Source: Takakia lepidozioides (lineage: Eukaryota; Streptophyta; Takakiopsida; Takakiales; Takakiaceae). From it: a DNA stretch of 64,000 nucleotides. The translations under genes and the position numbers were made by a program. The stretch spans positions 13,578,001 to 13,642,000 of the forward strand of contig CM060733.1 in the NCBI GenBank assembly GCA_030704615.1, written 5' to 3'. Position 1 is the stretch's first letter; every line of letters starts with the position of its first letter. Under the pieces are notes generated by a model. It saw only the letters and a list, made by a program, of their open reading frames with translations, made no database searches and was not told where the DNA came from. Shown here piece after piece: positions 1 to 11,989 of this stretch.

Positions 1-60
1 TCACATATGCATACAAGTCCCGAATTGGGGCTATGTCCGAGAATCTAGCTTTAGTGGATG

Positions 61-1884
61 TCAGCCATAAGGATATGTGTGTGTCAGGTGAATAGGGTCA
101 ATCGTGGGATAAGTAGTAGGTTGGATGGTTCCAAGTTGGGCAAGTTCGTCTCCTATCTCATTACCCGTGATACCTATATGGGATCTGACTTTGTGGAGAT
201 AAATTTGTATTGGGGATGAGTGTACGATATCTATGATGGCCTTAATGAGGTGAAGGTCAGGGTGATGAATTTGGGAGGAAGGTTTAAGGTTTTGGTTAGA
301 GAGGAGATACAAAGACACTAAGCTATCCGTAAAGAGGTAGTAGCTGGTCGAACCAAGATGACATGATAGTGCTTTCAAAGCATCATATATAGCCATGAGT
401 TCTGCACGTAAAATATTTTGACGACCTGGAAGATGGTTGTATGTTCTTGAGTTGTTATCGGGAGAGTATGTACCATACCCTGCATGTGTATCTTTTAGGG
501 AGCCATCTGTATATATACATTGGTGGGGAGGGAATTTTAAAGGGGCTAAGTTTGTACAGTCCGGCATTTGTCTGAATGGGTGTTGTTGTTGGGTTGACCA
601 AGGTGGTTGTGGGGTGGCCATATTCCATGGTTTGTCTTGGTTGATACGAGGGTAGATGTGGGGCACTTGATGCAGTTCATAGACTATGGCAGTAGGGTCA
701 AACAACTGGTTTAGTATTTGCTTAATTGTGAAAAGAAAGTACATGATATTTGTGGGCTGTCTCAGTGGTGTACATAGACTAGTTTAGTTAGGGATAGCTC
801 TGGATGTTTCATATACTTTGGTAATGGTGGGGTTGATTCATAGATGATCGTACGTGGGTCAAATATAGCAAATGTGAACATTCCGGGGGGGGTAGCCAGC
901 ATAGGGTGATCAGTGTTATTGTGATTATTGTGTAGGATATATAATACGGTACAGGCTTCTACGGATATGTGGGTAGATATTCTTGCACAATGGATTGCTT
1001 CGGTAGGTAGCTGTACTATAGTCCGGAGGGTGCGCAAATTCTGTACCTTGCCAATGATGAGATCTGGCCAAGCCTATAGAGCCGAAACATTGGTCTTCCA
1101 TTTACAAGCTGGAGTAACTCTTCATCCCCATGGGGCATGTGAGGGGGATAGAGTAGTATGAGTGAGTGAGTTTAAGTTCTGTTGTAAGAAAGTTTAGGAG
1201 GGCCATGGGTAAGGTTGAATGGGAACGTGCGAGAGAGAGCTTGTTGGTTGTGTGGTGGTTAGACACTGGGGGGGGCAAATCTTGAGCATAGCGCTGGAGG
1301 TGTGTGGAAACTTTTGTCTCAAATGTTGGTGGGATCCGGGGTTGCAAGCTAGGTTGGGGGTTTAAATGAGACATATTCCATAGCCAGTTCAATCTAGCAA
1401 GTGATATGCTTCCAATGTAGCAGCCTAGTGGTCCATATATGTAGGCAAGGCCAGCGTGGGTCTGGATTGGGTGGGTGTAGAAAATATCGATGTCTAGGTT
1501 GCACTCGTTTAAGGAAATATGTAGGTTGGTTACATTTCTTGGTGGGCTAATGAAACGTTTGTCAAAAATTTGCAGTTCCGTAATGTGTTGATTATGAATA
1601 TGCGCTAAATAGTTAATGGTGGTTATGCTATAGTAATCAGCTATCATTTGGATATTGTGTTGCAATTGTTGTATTGATGGGCGATCAAAAAGGGTGTCAT
1701 TATGTTCCCAAGTGGCTTTCTTGTCGGGGTCTTTGATTAGTCCAAAGTAAGAACTCTTCGATTTCTCATGTTGCTCCACACTTCCAACACCCAGAAAAAC
1801 AATGTTAATGTAATGAATGCAAGGAATAAAAAGAGAGGAGGTACAAATGCAAAGAGTCAAAGTGAGGAGGTACGTACATAACAT
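61..1884 (-). pseudogene. Retroelement remnant with RNase H domain
   Basis: The open frame at 61-744 carries a type I RNase H fold: an opening YTDGS aspartate, LRAELMAIYDAL with the catalytic glutamate, FTDSLVSLYLL with the second aspartate, and a closing block with HKVRSHIGITGNEIGDELA. Two more open frames on the same strand (762-1037 and 1102-1884) lie upstream in reading direction and look like the decayed linker between reverse transcriptase and RNase H; I cannot assign domains to them. Such RNase H domains are found at the C-terminus of some LINE polyproteins. No reverse transcriptase is visible, and the homology seems to stop where the hAT-like repeat begins near 1.88 kb. The frame breaks between the three open frames mark it as inactive. 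A cellular RNase H gene is less likely, given the broken upstream frames. Confidence 0.55.
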
Positions 1885-2600
1885 AAGAGTGTTGGACTCA
1901 CAAAAATATGATAGGAGACTTGTCCCCGTATCACAAGGCCCATATTTCCCAAGACTGGTATGGTACTGGTATTGGGGTAAGGGGCCGGGTAGGGTATGTA
2001 AGGGGTATCAATAACTTTCTGCATGTATGATAATAGGGTATATGTAATTTGCTCTTTTGCAGCTCATATGGGGGAATATGAATATTACCCGGGGTAGGTA
2101 TATAGAATATTCAATATATTCAAGAGAATATTCAATAGCCTGAAATAAAAAATTGACCTTCATACTGGATCACAATTACAACACAATGCACACATATAAA
2201 ACCAGAATTGAGCTCACAAACATTGCACATTGAGTATATAAAGATGCCATAAAATGCTATGCTCATATAATGGACTGCCACATGACTCAAAATGCGGAGG
2301 TATGTATTGCCCCAATCCCCAGCCGCTCATGAATTCCCTTGCCGTAATTACACACATACACCTACTGTGCCATTTGGAGACTCACATTGTAGTAATATTG
2401 GTATCAGCAGCAATCTCGTCCATCGCAATACTATACAGGTATGGTATACATTGTAGTATGGAGCAAGGTATGTATTTCCCCCAATCTGATATTGCCCGGG
2501 GTAATGGCCACGCTACCTACGAGCCGAGTATGGTCTTTACCTATTTGGGTTGATATCAGTATTGATACCCGGGTTGGACCTATAGACCGGTCCAACACTA
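1878..2600 (+). mobile_element. hAT-like non-autonomous DNA element, copy 1
   Basis: The repeat core runs from GTGTTGGAC (1889-1897) to its inverted partner GTCCAACAC (2590-2598). It shares long stretches with the repeat at 3027-3750: the tract after the left end, the block containing 'gaccttcat.ctggatcacaa', and the right end 'gatatcagtattgataccc'. An 8-base GTACGTAC occurs on both sides (1870-1877 and 2601-2608) and may be the target duplication, although it leaves eleven extra bases at the left end. No transposase is encoded. The short inverted ends and the 8-bp duplication suggest the hAT superfamily. The strand given is arbitrary. Confidence 0.5.
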
Positions 2601-3018
2601 GTACGTACCTGCAAAGTATGTACACAGTGCTGGGCGGTGATTTGATTTCTTTCATAACCTCTGGTTTCGATTTTTACAACATCTTAGAATCAAAGAACTT
2701 CCGGTTCCGGTTTTTTCATGTATTTTTTCCCAAACTATACCCCATTCAAGAACATGAGTCAGACAAGAGAGAGTGGAAACAGGAAGGAGCAACTTAGCAG
2801 CGGCGGCCCTCAAACTGATCCTATTTCGTATTGAGAAACTTATCAGGTCTTTGCCCCTAAATGTGCCTCTAAACCGAAGTCCAACAAAGAGATACTGTAC
2901 CCCTATTATGTGCCATTACTGTCTGTGAGACCCTACCCAGGATGCACAACCAAATCTCCAGCGGTCCGTGTGCCTGTAGTATGAATATCAATGAGCTCTC
3001 ATAGCCGCACAATAATGG
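2601..3018. other. Spacer between the two hAT-like copies
   Basis: About 420 bases separate the two repeats. I see no gene, no tRNA primer site next to the left repeat and no purine tract next to the right one. This argues against reading the pair as the LTRs of a small retroelement. Confidence 0.4.
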
Positions 3019-3026
3019 TAACAACT

Positions 3027-3750
3027 AGTGTTGGACTCGTATCACGAAAATATGATACCAGACTGGTTGTGGTATCACAAGGGACCACATTTCCCAATAC
3101 TGATATGGTCCTGGTAATGGGGTAAGAGGGCGGGTAGGGTATAGGAGGGGTATCAATAGTGTAAATTTGTGGATGTATATAAGTAGGGTATCAATATGTT
3201 TTTTCCAATCTCATAGTATGGGGAGTATGAATATTGCCCTGGGTATGTATATTAAATATTTAGCATATTCAAGAAAATATTCAATAACCTGAGAAAAGAA
3301 ATGACCTTCATAATGGATCACAATTACAGCACAATTTTATTTTTTTATTTTTTTGTTTCTTTTTTACAGCACAATGCACATACAAAAATACATTGCTCAT
3401 GCAAAAATACACCATACCATACCTGTATTTTTGCACATTGCAGATTGAGTATAAAACAGATGCCATAAATGCCATAAATGCCATAAATGCCCTTGAATTC
3501 CCTTGTCATAACTCCATACATACACCTAGCCTTTGGAGGCTGACATAGCAGCAATATTGGTATCAATACCAGTCTTGTCCAATGCAATACCAGAAGGGTG
3601 CGGTATATACCATAGTATGGAACAAGGTATGTATTGCCCCTAGTATTGTATTGTCCAGGTATTGGCCACCCTAACCTACCAGCCGGGTATGGTATTACCT
3701 GGATATCAGTATTGATACCCGGGTTGGGCCTATATACCGGTCCAACATTG
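3027..3750 (+). mobile_element. hAT-like non-autonomous DNA element, copy 2
   Basis: This is the second copy of the repeat at 1878-2600, with ends AGTGTTGGAC (from 3027) and GTCCAACATTG (to 3750). TAACAACT precedes it (3019-3026). The same eight bases follow it at 4103-4110, once the 349-bp MITE at 3754-4102 and its duplicated TAA are taken out. An 8-bp target duplication is typical of hAT elements. The interior has a poly-T tract near 3340 and a short triplicated 'atgccata' near 3465. There is no coding sequence. Confidence 0.5.
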
Positions 3751-3753
3751 TAA

Positions 3754-4102
3754 GAGCATCTCCACGGGGGGTACACTAAACACCACTTGCACGGTAATCT
3801 CCCGGGCCCTTGAACACTCCCCTCCCCTAGCGGGCAACTCCATCCCTTGAACACTCCCCTCCCGTAGCGGGCAACTCCATCAAACAACATGTAATTTTTG
3901 ATGACGTGCCTTGCTGCGGAGGGACCACCTGGCAGACACCACCTTATCATCGCGCCATAAATGCATGTCGGCGTGCTTTTTAGTGGCTCCAGCAGGCACT
4001 GGCCGGGCTGGCCAGGGCCCGTATCTTGCACCAAGGTACGGCCTGGGGGTGCGGATACCAGGGCCGATGCCATGGCATTTAGGGACACCGGTGGGGATGC
4101 TC
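3754..4102. mobile_element. Tourist/Harbinger-like MITE
   Basis: The left end is GAGCATCTCCAC and the right end is GTGGGGATGCTC, imperfect inverted repeats of about 12 bases. TAA lies directly on both sides (3751-3753 and 4103-4105). A 3-bp TAA/TTA duplication with GAGCATC-type termini is the hallmark of plant PIF/Harbinger (Tourist) MITEs. Inside, a 35-base segment with 'cttgaacactcccctccc' occurs twice in tandem (about 3809-3878). There is no coding capacity. It inserted into the right-hand target duplication of the hAT-like copy 2. Confidence 0.75.
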
Positions 4103-4105
4103 TAA

Positions 4106-5883
4106 CAACTTGATACGAAATGGGATCCCCAAACTGTAATCCATGGTATGCCCTGGGTATTCGACCTACCACCTACCCGACTGGTAGGTTCTCGAAGAAC
4201 CTCCTCATACCTATTATTGATATCCGGGAAGACCCACAATACCAGTAGTTATAAGAAGGTTATATGGTTATATAACCGCGGTTCTAAAAAAAAAGACAAG
4301 AAAAAGGAAAGAACCTCCAAAGACTCATACCCGCCGATTACGTAGTTTTGAAATAATCAGAATTCGGACAACCATCAAAGATCCGCCAAAGACCCGCCTG
4401 TTATTTGATGAAAACGGTGGTTCTTTGAGGTTCTTACAACTAACCGGAACATGGGTTCAGCAATGAAATCTCTGTTCAATTTGGTGCATTTTGAGTATAC
4501 TTGATGGTGGTGAGAAGTATTGATATCCGTATTGATATTCAACCGATATTAAAAAAAATGAACTCGTACTATTGATACCATATATTGTACATATCTAAGG
4601 GAAATACTTATACTAGGATATTATTAGCAAATTCATCATTATGCAATACTTAGAATGATACGAGAGTTCAAAAAACAAAGCACCCCTCCACAACCTACCA
4701 TGCCTCGTACATTAAACATTAAAATGCTGATAAGGGCACAACACTGCTTATAACCTCCCGGGTTTGTAGCTAAAACCTCCCAACAGTGGTATGTACTTTG
4801 TACCGCTCTGGTAGATACTTATAAAAATTGGGTAAAGATGGTGTAGAGCGGCCACTCGGCCACCATTGTTCCCTTGGAACTGGCCTGGTGGCCCCATCAA
4901 TAGAGGTGCTGATATGCGCTCCTCAGGGCACCCACTATTGAAGAGCAAGTCTCACTTGCTCATCATCATGTACCAAGGTACTGGCGTTGGATTGGGAGCC
5001 GGGAGAACTTGCTAGGAGGCTGGAGAGCACGCACAAAGGTTTAGGCGTTGAAAGAAAAAGAAGGGTAGGTGAGTCTCCCCTAGGTGGACTTACTAGTAAG
5101 ATTACCAGTAAGTACCAGTAATTTGTACCTCTCTCAGCCTCTCCTAGATGGACTTACCAATAAGACTACCAGTAAGTTGTCCCTTTCTTTTGACAGGCTA
5201 TCTTTTTTTGTGACTTTCACTGTGACAGACATTTTTTTGTCATTGCCTTACATTTGACAGGCAGTATTTTCTTTTGCCTTTTTGCCTGTCAAATCTGTTG
5301 TAACAAGGTGCAAAAATCAGCCTTGCTTCCAAGCCTCGGTCCTCCTGTTGTCAAGGAAGTCACCCACGTCCTTTAAGCAGGCTCACATCCTATGCGCTTG
5401 CATTGCATTCTCAATGTTGTCTTGTCACATGTGGTAATTGGGGAGGATGGAACTCCACTCGCACGGCAATTTAGGTTCTGTAGAACCAGAAATGAAAAGC
5501 TGTGCTAGTGTTGAGCACTGGCATTATACATTATAGACACTAGACAAAGCCTGTTTGACCCTTGCACTTCGTATCTTATAGAGACTAGGAACAGTGACAT
5601 GAAGTTGCCATCCATCAGTGTGAGAGACTGGTGGTCTCGAGGCTCGAGGTTTCAGTTAGCAAAAGGTCAGATGTGGATGCAGCTGAGCTGCCTCACAGAG
5701 GGCCTTGTAACCATGGCTGACCAATGAATGCTCCTCTGCAACTCAAAGCACTTGGAAAGAGTCCGTTTCATTATTATGAATTAATTAAAAGAATAGTATT
5801 TCCTAATGCCTACACCTAATTCTCAAAAATTCAGGAGATCAGTTTCCTTGTGAGTGACAGATCCTCCACTATTCCTTCCTGCA
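4106..5883. other. Intergenic, no gene seen
   Basis: This region lies downstream of the COG7 stop codon. It holds scattered AT-rich tracts, and near 4140-4260 pieces such as 'gactggta' and 'gatatccgggaaga' that recall the hAT-like repeats. Short 'ttgacaggc' and 'ccagtaag' direct repeats occur near 5090-5290. I see no supported coding sequence or RNA gene. The COG7 3' UTR and poly(A) signal should lie in its right part. Confidence 0.5.
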
Positions 5884-8800
5884 TTACTCAAGAGGCACTT
5901 GGCGCATCTTACAAACAAGCCGCAAAGTGGCCAGATCTAAAGGAGTCCCTCCATCCTGTTTGGACAACTCAGGCAACTTGTCTCGTGGGGTGGCAACACA
6001 CTCATGGAAAGTAGAGAGAACAAGAGGGGCAGCCATCGACAGAGCTGACAATACATTGCATAAGTACTCAATATCAGCCGATAGCTGTTGGGCCCCACGC
6101 TCACTGAGTCCTTGGATGCCTCGGATTTGATCTATGTACAAAGAAGTCGCTCCTTCGGCAACCTGCAGTAGGCATGGAGCATGTCAGGTGTCGCCAGATA
6201 CTCTCATGGAAAGTGCAAACACTGGCCAACTGGCAACATCATACACTGATGAGAGATACCTACCATGGCAGAATCCTTGAGGGCCCCAATAATCAGCTAG
6301 TTATCACCGCATGAGCAGGTGTGTGTAGAAGTGTGGATATATACCTTGAACATCCATTCTGTTGCAAAGTACTGTGCTTCATCAGACGACTCGTCATTTC
6401 CGTCCCCTGAGACGCCCGCCGCCCCGCCCCCACTAGCAGCCAATGGCATCAGTTGTTGGGGCAGAGTCAAGAGATACTCCCCTATGCTCATTACATAGGG
6501 CAATGGGTAGGCGCTGAAATTGGGGAGTTCAAACAAATTCTCTTCCTCTCCCTGGTTCCAAATAGGCATTTGTGCCACATTGTTAAGCTTTGACCGCACT
6601 TTGGAGATGAGCACTTCATATACCAGTTCATTCACTGCCTCTGTAAAAGCACCCACCCTTTGGGAGGTATGTGGTAGTGCATGAAATCTGGGGTCCTTAG
6701 CCTGTAACATTCACCCCAAAAAGCCTGGTCACTGGTTGTTAGAAGAATGTACTTCTACGGAACTCTACAAAAGAGGAAAGAAGAAATATTTTGGACATCA
6801 TGGGATGCCAAGAGGGCGCCAATTGTACACAGCAGAACAAGAAAAGAAACCAAAAGCTGAAAATCAGAGAGAGAGAATGTACACATGGTGTTGTTTGCCG
6901 TAGCCTTGTGACCATAGACCCCGAGCCCAGTTTGGGCAGACAAAGAGGGAACAGAAACTACCTTTGTCAGGGGCTTACTCCAGTAGTGGGACTTACATTG
7001 GTACAGACAATTTGTTCAGGCTTTCCACATGTCCTCTACAAAGCCCTTCATACAAGCATCATTCTGCTGTGTGTTGTGAGAGGGAGAGAGAGAGAATGTA
7101 CTCATAAGACGTTGTTTGCTGTAGCCATGTGGCCATTGACCCGGCGCCCAGTTTGAGCGGAGCACAAAGGGACAGAAAGTACCTTTGTCAGGGGCTGACA
7201 CGTAGTATGACTAACCTTGGACAGACAATTGATCGGACTTTTCCAAATATCCTCTAGAAATCCCTTTATACAAGCATCAATCTGCCGTGTGTGATTTGCC
7301 CAATAACTAGGCCCCAAAAGGGCCTGGGCGTTTGGCTCAGCCTCGAGATTTCCGAAGTTGGTAAACCGAGGTACAGGAACAAATCCCTTGAAGGATTTGG
7401 AGTGCATCTCTCTGGTGAGAGTACCCAGGACAACGAATCAGAAAATGAATATTCTGCCCTGAGTTAAAATTTCAGTCTAGTGCCGAGAGTGCATAAAACC
7501 TTGAGGTCATCCATGATGGCCTTGCCCATGTCACAGACTGGAAACAAGTTCAGGGAAGTTTTCTGCCTAACGTCATTTTCATCAGACACTTTCCTGGCAA
7601 CAGACATGGCTTTGGACACTACAGCATCTAAAAGAGAGAGAGAGAGAGTTGTACTCATAAGACGTTGTTTGCCGTAGCCTTGTGGCCATTGACAGAGAGA
7701 TAGAGATAGAGAGATAGAGAGACAGAGAGAGAGAGGGAGAACCTGTTCCAGAAGGCTTCCAAGGCGCCTTGCCTTATCAGGAGCATCGACCAATCGCAGG
7801 ATGGCTATGTCCAGTCCTCCTGTCGCAACCCCAGTAACCCCACTTGAGTCGTCACTTCCAGATGAAGCAAGGGGCAAGGCCCCTGGCATACCAATGGTCA
7901 CAAGGACATCTTGCAGCTGCAGCCGTGAGCCTAAACGAGCAAGTGTTAAACGCAGAGAAGCCTCAAAGACGGATGAGCGGGAACTCAAGCTGTCGGCCAC
8001 AGTCAAGAGCTGCAGTGCCCCTTGGACTATAGACCACTCTTCTTCCTCAGGTACAATATCTATAGGTAAGCTGCTAGCCCCTCCTTCCTTCTTGCCGGGC
8101 CCCTCTAGCATCCCTGCATCCTTTTTCAGACTTGAAAGCTCGTTAGATACAGTTCCCTCTGAAAGAGCCCGATCGACTCCACAAATGGAGCGCAATGATT
8201 TTAGAATCTCTAGCAAGCTTGACAGATAGTGGAGCACAACTTCATCCAGTGTGCGAAGTAATGACTCAGCCTCCACCCCCCCAGTGAAGCTAATGCAGCA
8301 TTCGACTGCAGCTTCAAGGGCCATGGTCACCTCAGGAATGGAAGCTTCCATTCGTCGCACAGTTTCACTTAGCTCTATCCCGCGTGCACCAATGCCACGA
8401 GGCACTGCACCCCTCAAATCCAGTGCTGCCACCTCTGTAAGGAGTTGGGCACGTTCCAGCTCTCCGTACCTTGAAACATAACGACAGGCAAGTTGAACAG
8501 GCAATGTGAAAGGGACTGGGACTGAAGCACCTGGGCCAGGACCTCAGACTGACTCTTAGATAAGAAGTTGTAGTCATATGACCAGGTCGATTGCCTACGT
8601 ACACAGGGGTTGTTTGTCTGTTCTAAGAAAGGAGGCTGCTACCTTGGACAGACATTGTTAGTTAACTCCAAGGTGAAAAGCCCCATGAACCTGCAGGTTT
8701 GCCATCCAAGCATTGCAAGAAAAACAGACTTTCTCAAGGCTCACCTAACCAGCTGCTGAAATCATGAGCTGTGTTGCAAATAGCTAGCGACTGAAAGCCA

Positions 8801-11800
8801 CATCGTAGTCCCCAGGAATACAGTACTGATGGCCAGCTTCTGAAACAGTGGACTGCAGTGACAGTTTCATGCTCCTGGCAAATCAGTTCAGAGAAACGAA
8901 GACATACCTTCTTTTATACCCTTCATAGGGCAAGTAGACAGATTGGAGTACACGTGCCAATTCCGCCAGGTCAATTGCAGAGAGCAAGTGCTGGATGTTT
9001 TTGGCAAATGCACCTGTCATGCTATGTAGGGCTATCAGTAAGCCCAGTCGTGAACCTCGCACCTTCCCTGATGCACCCTGCTCTCCAGCCCCTTCAACTC
9101 CTGTCATTTGCATCACCACAGATTAGAGTGTTTCTACATCAAGGTACCAGTACTCCTAACTAGAGGAGGACAGACTGATGGAGACAGTTAAGGAGAGTCT
9201 AAGCATATTACTATGTATTGAAAGCGTCTTATCACTTATGGAACATGTTTCTATCCACCTCCATTTCGACCAAATTCATCTTGAGAGCTATATAGCACCA
9301 AAAGAGGCATCCAACCATTCTGAAGCTCTTTAGAATCCAAGGTAACCACACCAACGCATTGGCAGGAGGCTCCATAATCACATACGGGTGGTCGAACAAG
9401 CATCACTGTCATGCTCTGTAAGCTGTCCACACCCTCAAACATTGTCTTAACACACAGTGAATGCTAAAGGAAACTTGCCTGCCGAAGCCCTGGCTTCTGC
9501 TCTTGCTTCTTCTGTAGAAGTATCAATACGAGCAGCAAAGCTTGCAGATATCGCTCCCATTGTCTCAATCAGCAGCCTTGGGACAAGCAACTTGTAGTCT
9601 TCTGGGAAAGCCACTGCGCACCTGCCAGAAGAACAAGGGTGCTCCAACATTTCAGGGAAAAGAGGAATGTTAGAATGACTCCAGCAGGGCGCACATTGGA
9701 TCTTACTCTGGTTGGACAGCAACACAGGATCGTCATAACAGCTTCAGGAGTTAACCAAGACTGAAATATAACGTACCATTTTAGCTCTTGTTCAAGTACA
9801 AGGAGGACTTCGTCATAAAAGTGTGGTAGCCACTCTGCAAAAGATATGAAGGAACCATTGGCAGACATCGCCAGGGCGGCTGGTCGCCGCTTGCCACTTG
9901 GCTGCTTCTCAGTGGCAGAAGTCTTCATCAGCGGAAGGCCTCCTTTTCCTGACTCAAACTCATCCCACAGTTGGCGCAATGGCCGCATACGCACTTTGGT
10001 ATAGTGCTGCTCTAGTGAGCTGTAACGACCGACTGTGATCAGGATGTCCCGTAGTCCTTGCGTACTTTCCACCTGCCAATGGATCAAGGATGCTTTATCA
10101 GTAGAACATTTTTTCTCCCTCTCTCTTCCAGAAGATCCTCTTCTAAATCATTGCTCCGTCAATAGATAATTGGGAGGCACTGTGAATTGCTGCAACACAA
10201 TGCAGATGCACAAGCTAATAAGATACTCACCTTACGCTGAGAGAGAGCATCTGTTAGTCGAGGTTGCACCATGTGTTCCAATCGATCTTCCAGGCCCTCC
10301 AATTGCCGCTTCACATTTGCGAAGTCTGGCACCTGTACCCTCAGGTTGTAAATACAAACAATTTGTCGAGACAGAACACTGAAAATGCAACATTTAAAAC
10401 CAAGCTCCTTCACTAAGGTACATACTCACGTAAACACATGCACTTGCTAAGATGTTGATAAACTCCAGATTTTGCGATTGGTGTTAGATATCGATGACAA
10501 CCTTAAGATTTTAGCAGTGCTAATGTGTTTAAGTATTTTGAAGGGTTGCTGCAAGCGTATAAGCCTTAGCGTTGCATATGAGGAGCTCCCTAGAGTTGTA
10601 AAAGCTCCTGTGACAGCAGCAAATAATGCCCTTTAGTTATAGTATGTTCTGATTGCAAGACATGAGTACGTGATTTTACTAACAGTACACTTTCTAGCTA
10701 GAAGTCTAGTTCGAACTCATTCCGGAAAATTCGACACTGACGAAGAGCAGGAGAGAATTACTTCACCAACAACTGCCAAACAGCGGCGCATTTGGGCGAG
10801 AGTCTCGGCCACCCGCGGTAGGTCCCCACTTGCAAAGACATCTTCCACACTGGCACTGAGCTTTGCCAATCCTGCTGCATCCTGCCACCACCCATACAAA
10901 ATGAATAAAAAACAGAGTCTTCTTATCTGAATGAACTGCTTACGAGCTGTGTATGATTCAGTTACTGTTGCGGCATCCTCTATGTTTGAGAATGGTGTGG
11001 GTTACTCACAAACCTGTGCTGACCGTCTGTACTCAATGGCTATCTTCATTGCAGAAGTTCATCAAAGGTGTGTAGGTATGGCTATTCACAAAGTAAACTA
11101 AGGTGAGGAGAATTTGCTATGAGAACTGACCCAATTGGTGTCCGAGGCCACTTTTTCTTCTCGAATCTCTCTGCCAATAACCTCTAACCGTCTTACTAAA
11201 CTGCGAGAGATACTTGATTTAACAATGTAGTCTAGAATTAGAAGTAACAGAAGTTGAGATTCTGACCTGCAAAGTCTCATGAGCTGCTTCCATACGCTGT
11301 TTCACAGCATCAACACGTGCAAGTGCTGCAACTGACTCTGCCGATGTACCCTCAGCCTGAACACTCAACCAAAACCACGGCTGTTGGACCCACACCTCAC
11401 ATATTCCAAGACCACATGCTTTGAATTTACTCTTGAATGCAAACTGATGGATGCAGGTGCCTAACAGACACAACCCAGGAGCAGGACATAGGGTTCGATT
11501 TTTTCTGTTTCAGCCAACCCCAATCACAGGTTGGCTTATCTATGTGGTTTACTGAACATATTATATAAAGGTCCTTAGACTGTAAATTTGCCACATGTGC
11601 ATCCATAAGCAAAGCCCAAGAGTGCTTCCCAGCTTTCAACTTAAAACTTTATCATAGGATATACCATGGCTCCAAGGAGATGATGTCAATCTGATTGCAA
11701 TGCATTGTTGGACTGACATAGAAGTATTCAAACATGATGCATTTGGCAAGTATAGGCACGCATTAAATATCCTTTCTACTTCCAAGTTAGCTAATGTTCT

Positions 11801-11950
11801 TTTCTGACGAGTAGCTTCACAATGTCCCTGGGAGAGAATATTTCTGGAGCCACGGAAACAATGACCAGGGGCGGTGGCATTTTGAATTGAAGTTCTGGTG
11901 TTGCTTGACAGATCTTTCGGAACCTCAGTACTTCGGAGTAACCACACACA

Positions 11951-11989
<39 letters not shown>

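Noticed and set aside
1870-3750. Reading the two 0.72-kb repeats as LTRs of a TRIM element
   Set aside because: No tRNA-complementary primer site follows the left copy and no purine tract precedes the right copy; no 5-bp duplication spans the pair.
3345-4172. 275-codon minus-strand frame
   Set aside because: It runs through the hAT-like repeat and the MITE, has low-complexity repeats such as GIYGIYG, and matches no family.
7480-8481. Plus-strand frames of 65-142 codons across COG7 exon 8
   Set aside because: These are antisense of a conserved exon whose minus-strand translation matches COG7 throughout.
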